From an uncultured Acidimicrobiia bacterium (lineage in GTDB: Bacteria > Actinomycetota > Acidimicrobiia > Spongiisociales > JAENVV01): a DNA stretch of 14,443 nt. Where the stretch lies: assembly GCA_905480085.1 (NCBI GenBank), contig CAJQPD010000362.1, forward strand, positions 1 to 14,443, read 5' to 3'. The notes below the pieces were generated by a model. That model was not told the origin of the DNA. It was given only the letters and a program-made list of their open reading frames with translations, and made no database searches. Both the position numbers and the translations under genes were made by a program. This document shows positions 1 to 5,189 of this stretch, in pieces (position 1 is the first letter of the stretch; each line of letters opens with the position of its first letter).

Positions 1-180
1 CGCATCAAAAACGCCCCCATTCGGGAGCTTGTGATCAGCAATTCAGTGCCTCTGCGCGCCGACGCCCAGCACCTTGAACAGATCAAGGTCCTTTCGATCG
101 CCCCGATCGTGGCGGAGGCACTTGAGGCGATCTTCATGGAATCCTCCGTGTCCAAGCTGTTCCTCGGCGAGAACGTCTGA
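1..180 (+). CDS. prs: Ribose-phosphate diphosphokinase (PRPP synthetase), C-terminal fragment
   Basis: Last 59 codons of a gene that begins before the window, ending in TGA. The enzyme makes 5-phosphoribosyl-1-diphosphate from ribose 5-phosphate and ATP in the cytosol, feeding nucleotide, histidine and tryptophan synthesis. The visible peptide fits the C-terminal end of the family: an I-x-E-L-V-I-S-N-S-V-P segment (the V-T-(D/N)-(T/S)-x-P strand of the C-terminal subdomain), then KVLSIAPIVAEALEAI, which matches the usual K-I-x-V-L-S-V-A-P-L-(L/I)-A-E-A-I helix, then S-V-S-x-L-F near the stop. The catalytic PRPP-binding loops lie outside the window. It converges on the TcpC-like gene with a 23-base gap and no obvious hairpin. 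Identification rests on this short but characteristic tail. Confidence 0.85.
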   Translation, partial: RIKNAPIRELVISNSVPLRADAQHLEQIKVLSIAPIVAEALEAIFMESSVSKLFLGENV

Positions 181-203
181 TACTCGCTCGCTCTTGTAGC
201 CGT

Positions 204-950
204 CTACGAGTTGGGAACGACGATCCACGAGCCCCCGACGTCGATCACACGCAGTCGATAAGCCAGGTCAATGGGATGTCCCAAACGATCAATCGCACGC
301 ACCCGTACCCGGCTGATCGTTCCGCTCTCGTCGGTCGTCGAAGCTATTCCGGTGATCTCGACCGACCGGTACGGGGTCGGATCCGGTCGTTTGCCGTCGT
401 AGCTTCCGGGGGCGCCCGTCAGGAGCCAGTCGAGGTAGTTATGTATGGCGTTTGTGAAAGGCGAGTCGGTTGGCGCCGGTAGTGGGACCGGATTGGATAT
501 GACCGAGGCTGGACCGGCTACCTCGGCCGGGCCGCCGACGACGAGCCACCCGCTCTCGTGCTGTCTGAGCTCGATCTCGAAAAAGTGCATGCCAGTCGGT
601 GTGTAGCCGCCGTCGGTCAAGCCGAGGAGGTCGGCGGCCAGGGTAACCACCCATACCTCGCCCCGTTGAATTGCGGACACCGGCCCCATAAAAGCTACAT
701 AGCGATCCCCTGTCGAACCGACCATGTCGCGGAGGGTCATTTCGGCGATTCCTGCCGCAGGTGCCGATAACTGTTGGTCAGTCGTCACCCTGGCGACCGA
801 TACCCCTGCGAGTCCTGCGGTGAAGGCCAGGACTAGGCCGGCCGCCACCCGTCTGATGCGGTGCCCACCCGCCGCCGGGGGGTCGAGCATCGGTACGTTG
901 GCGATCTCCTCAAGGTCGATCGGTTGAGGGAAATGAATCGCCGTTGGCAC
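204..950 (-). CDS. TcpC-like single-pass membrane protein
   Basis: 248 residues from a GTG start. A cytosolic stretch of about 32 residues is followed by one hydrophobic segment (about 33-53, VAAGLVLAFTAGLAG) and a roughly 190-residue extracytoplasmic part. The distal half, with FTNAIHNYLDWLLTG, a Y-R-S-V-E-I-T strand, S-R-V-R-V-R-A-I-D and a final G-G-S-W-I-V-V, resembles the TcpC / VirB8-like (NTF2-like fold) proteins of actinobacterial and clostridial conjugation machines. There TcpC is a membrane-anchored scaffold. The match is by pattern only, and no other conjugation gene is visible. It starts 9 bases after the stop of the LysM reading frame on the same strand, so the two are probably co-transcribed. 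The spacer before the GTG has only a weak purine run. It could be an unrelated NTF2-like lipid- or wall-associated protein. Confidence 0.6.
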   Translation of the reverse strand: MPTAIHFPQPIDLEEIANVPMLDPPAAGGHRIRRVAAGLVLAFTAGLAGVSVARVTTDQQLSAPAAGIAEMTLRDMVGSTGDRYVAFMGPVSAIQRGEVWVVTLAADLLGLTDGGYTPTGMHFFEIELRQHESGWLVVGGPAEVAGPASVISNPVPLPAPTDSPFTNAIHNYLDWLLTGAPGSYDGKRPDPTPYRSVEITGIASTTDESGTISRVRVRAIDRLGHPIDLAYRLRVIDVGGSWIVVPNS

Positions 951-959
951 GGATTCTGC

Positions 960-1157
960 CTACCCGTCCACCGGAGGGAGGATGATCACTTCTCCTGGAA
1001 AGATCATGTCCGGATTCTTCGAAGTCAGACTGGCGCGGTTCAGGCCGACGACCTGAACCCAGTAGCGGGCGACCTCACGATCGGACACCGGAGCCTCTGG
1101 ATGAGATGCGGCGAGGTGGTGGGCAGCGATGCTCCAAAGGCTGTCGCCGTCGATCAC
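960..1157 (-). pseudogene. LysM domain, separated from its membrane anchor by an in-frame stop
   Basis: 65 codons from a GTG, ending in TAG. The peptide is a recognisable LysM domain, the family that binds N-acetylglucosamine in peptidoglycan. GDSLWSIAAHHL is the first LysM strand and helix, and NPDMIFPGEVIILP is the closing N-P-D-x-I-x-P-G-x-x-I-x-L-P motif. It is in the same frame as the upstream membrane protein and separated only by a TAA at 1164-1166. The two codons right after the stop (TAC CAG) plus the GTG complete the usual T-Y-x-V lead-in, so the domain really begins before this GTG. No Shine-Dalgarno sequence precedes the GTG. I read it as the C-terminal part of one broken gene, with independent translation or readthrough as less likely options. 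Confidence 0.7.
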
Positions 1158-1163
1158 CTGGTA

Positions 1164-1805
1164 TTAGGTGGCGACAGCCTCCGTGACGGGTGGGTTTGGT
1201 TCGATCCCGGTTGTTTGTCGGTCGGTGGACTTTGGAGGTATCTGAGTTCGATCGACGAGTTGTGGGGTGGCCACCGACGGCCGCGTCGGCTTCGGAACCG
1301 TCACGGTCGCCCCGGGAGGGAGAATCAGTCCGTTGTCAGTGACCGAAATGACCGCCCCGTTGGCCTTTCGGTCGGTGTCCTCTTGGGGGGCCTTCCGGTC
1401 GACGCCATCGACGTGAACGTCGGATCCCGCCGGGGCATCGTGCCTGAAACGTATGGACGGGGAAAGCATGATGCTCGAGGGGGCAATGGTTACGGTGGCC
1501 ATGGTGAGCGCCACTGCTCGTCGGGCGGCGTTTCTCACCAGTGGCAACGTTCCCCACTCAACCGATCTGACCAGATTGGGGAGATCGGAAATGAGTCCGA
1601 CGCTGTAGATGATGCTGGACAGCAGGAGCCAGTAGGCGAGCGCCAGCGCAAGGTATCGGCCTGCAGCCATGACGACCTGATCCGGGGGAGTGAATCGGAC
1701 CCATACATCGAAGGCTGACCAGTCGACCGGGAACAGGCGGGCCGACCGGTGGAGGAACCAGATAAGCGCCGACTCAGACACGAACCAACCAAACAAACGT
1801 TGCAT
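1164..1805 (-). CDS. Membrane protein that should carry a C-terminal LysM domain (ends at a premature TAA)
   Basis: 213 residues from ATG at 1805. An in-frame TTG 39 bases upstream is rejected because it is also the -35 element of the likely promoter. There are two or three membrane segments: a short hydrophobic start (SALIWFL), a long one (VVMAAGRYLALALAYWLLL, about residues 46-64) and AVALTMATVTIAPSSIML (about 93-110). After these comes a charged, proline- and threonine-rich linker of about 100 residues. The frame stops at TAA 1164-1166 and then continues open into a LysM domain at 960-1163. The intended product therefore looks like a membrane-anchored, wall-binding protein of about 280 residues. 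If the stop is real, the product loses its peptidoglycan-binding end. It is followed by the TcpC-like gene. I do not recognise the N-terminal family. Confidence 0.65.
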   Translation of the reverse strand: MQRLFGWFVSESALIWFLHRSARLFPVDWSAFDVWVRFTPPDQVVMAAGRYLALALAYWLLLSSIIYSVGLISDLPNLVRSVEWGTLPLVRNAARRAVALTMATVTIAPSSIMLSPSIRFRHDAPAGSDVHVDGVDRKAPQEDTDRKANGAVISVTDNGLILPPGATVTVPKPTRPSVATPQLVDRTQIPPKSTDRQTTGIEPNPPVTEAVAT

Positions 1806-1815
1806 ATCGTTAACA

Positions 1816-1844
1816 ATCGTAAATCTACCTCGACCAGGTGTCAA
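1816..1844 (-). promoter_or_regulatory. Promoter of the membrane/LysM gene, likely leaderless
   Basis: Read on the minus strand, TTGACA (1839-1844) is a perfect -35 hexamer, followed by a 17-base spacer and TACGAT (1816-1821) as the -10. Only 10 bases (TGTTAACGAT) separate the -10 from ATG at 1803-1805. A start site at the usual distance would leave a 5' leader of 0-4 bases, and no Shine-Dalgarno sequence could fit. Leaderless mRNAs are common in actinobacteria. Confidence 0.6.
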
Positions 1845-1889
1845 CTCTAAATATCGTTATATATCGCTAAAGTGAGGCAGTTGGTCAGC

Positions 1890-1914
1890 TACGATAGGGA
1901 CATCGAACAAGGAG
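1890..1914 (+). promoter_or_regulatory. -10 element and ribosome binding site of the DUF3107 gene
   Basis: TACGAT at 1890-1895 is identical to the -10 of the divergent gene. The AAGGAG ribosome binding site at 1909-1914 lies 6 bases before the ATG at 1921 and fixes that start. I see no good -35 at the expected position around 1867-1872. The intergenic region between the divergent genes also holds AT-rich runs such as TATCGTTATATATCG. Confidence 0.45.
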
Positions 1915-1920
1915 TATCGG

Positions 1921-2142
1921 ATGCGCGTTCGCATCACTATGAGCCGCAGTCCTCGCGAGGTCGAGATCGATATCGAGGATCTGGCCGGCTTTAAGGTCGA
2001 AGTCTCAAAGCTATACGCAGATGAAAAAGAGATCTGGTGGGTGACCGATATCAAGGGCAAAGAACTCGGACTGCCTGTCGAGAACATTGGACACATCGAG
2101 ATTGACACCACAGAACGTGAGCGCCAGGTCGGCTTCGCCTAA
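1921..2142 (+). CDS. DUF3107 family small protein
   Basis: 73 residues from an ATG with a good AAGGAG site. It matches the actinobacterial DUF3107 family in length and layout: an N-terminal strand (MRVRITMS), P-R-E-V-E-I-D-I, a central helix (LAGFKVEVSKLYAD), a strand (EIWWVTDIKGKELGLP), the V-E-N-I-G-H-I-E-I segment and the family's hallmark C-terminal V-G-F-A. Function is not established. The protein is small, soluble and probably cytosolic. In other actinobacteria the gene is often a stand-alone housekeeping-type unit, and here it has its own promoter and terminator. The second position of the central strand is unusually aromatic (WW). Confidence 0.85.
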   Translation: MRVRITMSRSPREVEIDIEDLAGFKVEVSKLYADEKEIWWVTDIKGKELGLPVENIGHIEIDTTERERQVGFA

Positions 2143-2165
2143 TCGACACGCCCGTCCACAACGAA

Positions 2166-2191
2166 AGCGGGGTCCCGACTGGGACCCCGCT
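2166..2191. terminator. Hairpin terminator between the convergent DUF3107 and whiB genes
   Basis: An 11-base perfect stem (AGCGGGGTCCC at 2166-2176 pairing with GGGACCCCGCT at 2181-2191) encloses a GACT loop. It begins 23 bases after the DUF3107 stop and is followed on the plus strand by the pyrimidine-rich TTCTCTTA. It lies 22 bases beyond the whiB stop on the other strand, so it may stop transcription in both directions. On the minus strand the run after the stem (TTCGTTG) is weaker. Confidence 0.85.
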
Positions 2192-2213
2192 TCTCTTAGA
2201 ACGTAGGTGGAAG

Positions 2214-2504
2214 TTAGTTGTTACGGCGGCGACGCTCGGCGAGCCAGCGCTTCCGAAGCCGGCGCCGCTCATCTTCGGCGAATCCGCCCCAGATGCCACC
2301 CTCCTGGTTGGTCTGAAGCGCATACTGCAGGCAGGACTCCTGGACGGAGCACTGTGAGCAGATGACTTTTGCGTCGTTGATCATCTCCACGGCGGGGCCA
2401 GTGGTTCCGATGGGGAAAAAGAGGTTTGGTTCTGAATCGCGACAAAGCGCAAGGTCGCGCCAGTCGGAGACAATTGTCGTATCTGGATCGGGTGTTACGA
2501 GCAC
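2214..2504 (-). CDS. whiB1: WhiB-family Fe-S transcription regulator, WhiB1-like
   Basis: 96 residues from a GTG preceded by GAAGGAA about 8 bases upstream. All family marks are present: four cysteines that hold a [4Fe-4S] cluster (C21 in LCRD, C49 and C52 in C-S-Q-C, C58 in E-S-C-L), the G-G-I-W-G-G turn, and a basic C-terminal tail (RRRLRKRWLAERRRRNN) for DNA contact. The segment FFPIGTTGPA between the first and second cysteines is typical of WhiB1, which binds region 4 of the primary sigma factor and reacts with nitric oxide. WhiB2/WhmD proteins usually have a shorter loop. The product is about ten residues longer than mycobacterial WhiB1, mostly at the N-terminus. It converges on DUF3107 with a shared terminator. 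The WhiB assignment is firm and the WhiB1 subclass is likely. A CRP-type site upstream supports WhiB1. Confidence 0.93.
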   Translation of the reverse strand: MLVTPDPDTTIVSDWRDLALCRDSEPNLFFPIGTTGPAVEMINDAKVICSQCSVQESCLQYALQTNQEGGIWGGFAEDERRRLRKRWLAERRRRNN

Positions 2505-2552
2505 AGGGGGATTCCTTCAGTAGATTAGTGCCAAGTGGTGGTCGGCCAGTGC

Positions 2553-2577
2553 CGCACGAGGAGGTCTCTCGCACGAG
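2553..2577. repeat. Pair of 8-base direct repeats upstream of whiB
   Basis: CGCACGAG occurs at 2553-2560 and again at 2570-2577, with a start-to-start distance of 17 bases. It lies between the CRP-type palindrome and the whiB start. Two same-face repeats in a promoter can bind a dimeric regulator, but this may be chance in GC-rich DNA. Confidence 0.3.
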
Positions 2578-2579
2578 CA

Positions 2580-2595
2580 CGTGATTTGTTTCACA
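2580..2595. promoter_or_regulatory. CRP/FNR-type operator in the whiB / phosphodiesterase divergent region
   Basis: CGTGATTTGTTTCACA fits the CRP consensus TGTGA-N6-TCACA at 9 of 10 defined positions (only the first T is C). It is centred about 83 bases upstream of the whiB GTG and about 54 bases upstream of the phosphodiesterase TTG. In Mycobacterium tuberculosis the whiB1 promoter is a known target of the cAMP receptor protein Rv3676, so the placement is biologically sensible. A possible whiB -10 (TAATCT on the minus strand, 2522-2527) lies downstream. I found no convincing -35. Confidence 0.55.
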
Positions 2596-2641
2596 AGCTA
2601 GGCAATGGTAAGCATGTGGTGGGTCGAAAACAAGGATTATT

Positions 2642-3352
2642 TTGATATTTTCTTCACAAATACCTAGGGCGGCCGGTCACCGTGGTTGGCCAACTCGCTT
2701 TCCTGACAATACATTGGCGGGTTTTCAAGCCGCCGCCGAGGTGGTGTCCCTGGCGGAACTCGACGTCCGTCGAAGCGCTGATGGTGAATTGGTCCTGTCT
2801 CACGATCCTTCGATTGGTGGTCTGGTGGTCGCCGAAACCGGGTGGGCCGATCTCCGGACGGTTGACGTCGGATGGGGGCATCATCCGATACGCCTGGACG
2901 ATCTCATGGAGCAGGTTCCTGGCCTGGCTCTGGATATAGAGATCAAGAACTGGCCGCTTCAGCCGGGATTCGAGCCTGATGGAGAAACGGCGCTGCGGGT
3001 GGCGGACATGGCCCGGGCATCGGACTTCCTTAGTTGTTTCTATTGGGTGACGATGGACCAGGTCAAAGCCCGGTTTCCTTCGGTCAGCACCGGCCTGCTC
3101 GTTGACGAGGGGGGTTCCTTTGGCGATGCGATCGCCCACGCTCGTACCAGGGGGCACGAAATCGTGGCGCCCCACTGGAGCTTGGTGAACGGACCGGTTC
3201 CCGATGATCTTTCGATCTCGGTGTGGACGATGAATGATCCCGGCCTCGTTACCATCTTGGCGGAATGGGGAGTCGACGCCATTATCACGGATGATCCCGG
3301 ACTTATAGCTGGGGCGCTTGAGCGCATCAGCGGAGGTGAAGATGTCAATTGA
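2642..3352 (+). CDS. Glycerophosphodiester phosphodiesterase (GlpQ/UgpQ family)
   Basis: 236 residues. It hydrolyses glycerophosphodiesters to glycerol 3-phosphate and an alcohol. The GDPD TIM-barrel marks run in order: GHRG (12-15) with catalytic H13 and R14, P-D-N-T-L-A-G-F (21-28), A-E-L-D-V (38-42) with metal ligands E39 and D41, S-H-D-P (53-56) with H54, D-I-E-I-K (98-102) with E100, VWTMND, and the closing V-D-A-I-I-T-D-D-P. No signal peptide is seen, so it should be cytosolic, like UgpQ. The start is TTG, chosen because AAGGA sits 5 bases upstream (2632-2636) and the HRG motif must be near the N-terminus. The stop overlaps the start of the next gene by 11 bases, so translation is probably coupled. 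Confidence 0.88.
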   Translation: MIFSSQIPRAAGHRGWPTRFPDNTLAGFQAAAEVVSLAELDVRRSADGELVLSHDPSIGGLVVAETGWADLRTVDVGWGHHPIRLDDLMEQVPGLALDIEIKNWPLQPGFEPDGETALRVADMARASDFLSCFYWVTMDQVKARFPSVSTGLLVDEGGSFGDAIAHARTRGHEIVAPHWSLVNGPVPDDLSISVWTMNDPGLVTILAEWGVDAIITDDPGLIAGALERISGGEDVN

Positions 3353-3800
3353 ACAAGAGCTGAATGACGAATTGAAGGATGCCATGCGGAACAAGGACCA
3401 GGCTCGCCTGGCTGCGATTCGAGGCGTCAAGTCAGATATGGGAAAACGGTTGTCCGAACCCGGCGCCACGGGCGATGCAGATGATGCGATGTGGGTCGAA
3501 GTCATAGCCGGGTTCGTGAAGCGGAACCAGAAAGCCAAGGCTGAATACGACGGGCTCGGAGAGCGAGGCGCCGAGTTCTCAGCCAAATTGGCGGCGGAGT
3601 CCGAGTATTTGAGTCGATGGCTGCCCACCAAACTCGATGAGTCCGCCACTCGGCTGATCGTCGACGAAGCCATTGTCGCGGCCGGCGCGGTCGGCCCGGC
3701 CGACGCAGGGAAGGTAATGGGCCTCATCATGGCCAATCACAAAGACGACGTAGACGGGTCCCTGGTGAACCGCCTGGTGCGCGCCGCATTGGCCGAGTGA
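3342..3800 (+). CDS. YqeY/GatB-like domain protein
   Basis: 152 residues from ATG at 3342, with a strong GGAGGTGA site at 3332-3339 inside the end of the phosphodiesterase gene. An upstream in-frame start at 3318 lacks a site and would add residues the family does not have. The sequence follows the YqeY family: SIEQELNDELKDAMRNKD at the N-terminus, R-L-A-A-I-R helix, a charged coiled region, ESEYLSRWLPTKL (the E-x-x-x-L-x-x-Y-L-P region, here with W-L-P), and ADAGKVMGLIMANHKDDVDG with the G-K-V-M motif, then LVNRLVRAAL. YqeY resembles the tail domain of the GatB subunit of tRNA amidotransferase, which contacts tRNA. The role of stand-alone YqeY is unclear. Its stop overlaps the ligase GTG (GTGA), again pointing to coupling. 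Confidence 0.87.
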   Translation: MSIEQELNDELKDAMRNKDQARLAAIRGVKSDMGKRLSEPGATGDADDAMWVEVIAGFVKRNQKAKAEYDGLGERGAEFSAKLAAESEYLSRWLPTKLDESATRLIVDEAIVAAGAVGPADAGKVMGLIMANHKDDVDGSLVNRLVRAALAE

Positions 3801-4705
3801 TCTACGAGCCGATGCTCGCCGCGCCATGGCCGGCGGCATTTGACGATCCACGCTGGGGGTTTGAACTCAAGTGGGATGGCGTGCGAGCTCTCGCTTATTC
3901 GGACGGCCGCCGGTTGCGGTTACGTAGCCGGAACGGCAACGATCTGTCGGAGAGGTATCCGTTGCTGGCGGGGATTCAGCTGCGCCCGGGGGTCATCGAT
4001 GGAGAGGTTGTGGCCGTTGACGACGATGGTCGTCCGTCCTTCGAGAAGCTTGCCCGAATTGGACGTGAGTATCTGGATGTTCAGTTCGTCGCCTTTGACC
4101 TACTCGAATGGGAAGGCGATTCCGTAACAACCCTTCCGTTGCTCGGGCGGAGGGAACTCCTGTCAAAGTTCACGGAAGATACGCCGATAACTGTGAACGA
4201 TCTCACGCCGACCGATGGGGTAAGTCTGTTCTCGGCCATCGAGGCAGCCGGGCTGGAAGGTATGGTCGCAAAGAGACTGTCCTCTGGATATGAACCCGGC
4301 AGAAGAAGCGGAGCCTGGCGAAAGATCCTGAATCTCACGACCGTTCGCTGCCTCGTGGGCGGTTACAGCCCCTCCGAAGTTGGTGAGCCGTTTTCGGCTC
4401 TTCTATTGGGGTTGCTTGTCGGCGATCGGTTGCGGTACATCGGCAGGGTCGGATCCGGCTTCTCAAACGAGGATCGAACACACATCCGATCGGCGCTCGA
4501 TGACATGGCTGGCCCTGATCCTTTCATCGCCGACCCGGATATCCCCGAAGGAGTCTTTTGTGTTCCGCAACTTGTCGCTCATGTCCGGTTTCGCATGTGG
4601 ACCGATGCCGGTCGGTTGCGGGGGCCGGTCTTCAAGGGTTTCGGATCTGAGCCCGTTGAGTCCGTGATTTGGGAGGTTGAGGGTCCGGGGTCCGTCAGCG
4701 TTTGA
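3797..4705 (+). CDS. ligC: ATP-dependent DNA ligase, stand-alone LigD-ligase/LigC type
   Basis: 302 residues from a GTG that overlaps the YqeY stop. It seals DNA nicks or ends by the ATP-dependent nucleotidyl transfer route. Motif I KWDGVR (25-30) holds the adenylated lysine K25. Motif Ia is LRSRNGND (42-49), D-G-E is 68-70, motif III is FVAFDLL (97-103), motif IV is EGMVAKR (154-160) and motif V begins AWRK (173-176). The OB-fold domain follows, with YIGRVGSGF (214-222) and GPVFKGF (276-282). Length equals the ligase domain alone; there is no polymerase or nuclease domain of full LigD. Oddity: motif V is normally W-x-K-x-K, but the second lysine is Leu178. With Ku encoded 1.5 kb away, end joining is the likely pathway. 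Its 3' end overlaps the convergent ribbon-helix-helix gene by 11 bases. The exact LigC subclass is an inference. Confidence 0.88.
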   Translation: MIYEPMLAAPWPAAFDDPRWGFELKWDGVRALAYSDGRRLRLRSRNGNDLSERYPLLAGIQLRPGVIDGEVVAVDDDGRPSFEKLARIGREYLDVQFVAFDLLEWEGDSVTTLPLLGRRELLSKFTEDTPITVNDLTPTDGVSLFSAIEAAGLEGMVAKRLSSGYEPGRRSGAWRKILNLTTVRCLVGGYSPSEVGEPFSALLLGLLVGDRLRYIGRVGSGFSNEDRTHIRSALDDMAGPDPFIADPDIPEGVFCVPQLVAHVRFRMWTDAGRLRGPVFKGFGSEPVESVIWEVEGPGSVSV

Positions 4706-5189
4706 GTTCGCGAACGAGCAACTCGGCGACGTAGGTCGACCGATCGAGATTCACGGCTTTGACGCGCTCGTCGAGAACCTTGAGGTCCTCTTTGAGGATG
4801 TTCAAGGGAACCTGGGTGCGCCCCGATCCTGCCCGACGGCGGCCTCCGGTAGTACTGAGCCGATCCCGACTCTTGATCAGATCGTCTTCGACCTCGTCGG
4901 CGTGCGCAACGAACGCCGACTGAATGATGTCGAGGTAGATCCGCTGCTCGGTGTCAGCCGTTGAGCGGAGCAGCACGGCCACCTGGGTGGGCAAGGACAG
5001 GGTGACTCGTTGTTTGGCTGCAGTTTTGGGCTTGGTCGGAGGCGAGCTGTTCTCACCGCTCGCGTTTCCTTCGGGGCGAGGGGGAGGTGGCACGGACAAC
5101 ACCTCGGGGCGCGGGACGGTCACCGATCGACTGGATGGCGAAGGGGGTGACTGCACTCCGAATCCGCTCAAGTCGCGTTGTCTGGTCAA
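4695..5189 (-). CDS. Tandem ribbon-helix-helix DNA-binding protein, probable ParA partner
   Basis: 164 residues from a TTG that overlaps the parA stop (TTGA). The N-terminal 57 residues are proline-, serine- and basic-rich and look disordered (for example SVPPPPRPEG). Two copies of a ribbon-helix-helix-like pattern follow: strand RVTLSLP then helices TQVAVLLRSTAD and IYLDIIQSAFVAHA (61-96), and strand TQVPLN then ILKEDLKVLDERVK and DRSTYVAELLVREL (125-162). Between them lies a basic linker GGRRRAGSGR. In plasmid partition systems of ParG/ParR type, a small ribbon-helix-helix protein binds the centromere, represses its own operon and stimulates the ParA ATPase through a flexible N-terminal tail. 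The arrangement here fits that role, but two folds in one chain is unusual. No ParB with the standard ParB/Spo0J domain is present. Function is inferred from position and pattern. Confidence 0.65.
   Translation of the reverse strand: MTRQRDLSGFGVQSPPSPSSRSVTVPRPEVLSVPPPPRPEGNASGENSSPPTKPKTAAKQRVTLSLPTQVAVLLRSTADTEQRIYLDIIQSAFVAHADEVEDDLIKSRDRLSTTGGRRRAGSGRTQVPLNILKEDLKVLDERVKAVNLDRSTYVAELLVRELKR

Noticed and set aside
861..1718. A 285-codon plus-strand open frame opposite the TcpC-like and LysM genes
   Set aside because: The minus-strand reading contains a LysM domain, membrane segments and a TcpC-like C-terminus. The plus-strand product is Arg/Gly-rich low-complexity sequence.
204..1805. 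A conjugative element in this window
   Set aside because: Only one TcpC-like protein is present. There is no relaxase, coupling ATPase, integrase or attachment-site repeat.
2654..3736. A 360-codon minus-strand open frame across the phosphodiesterase and YqeY genes
   Set aside because: Both sense-strand genes have clear family motifs and ribosome binding sites. The antisense product resembles no family.
3797..4705. A full three-domain LigD
   Set aside because: The gene starts directly with the ligase domain, overlapping the YqeY stop, and ends after the OB fold. No polymerase or 3'-phosphoesterase domain is encoded on either side.
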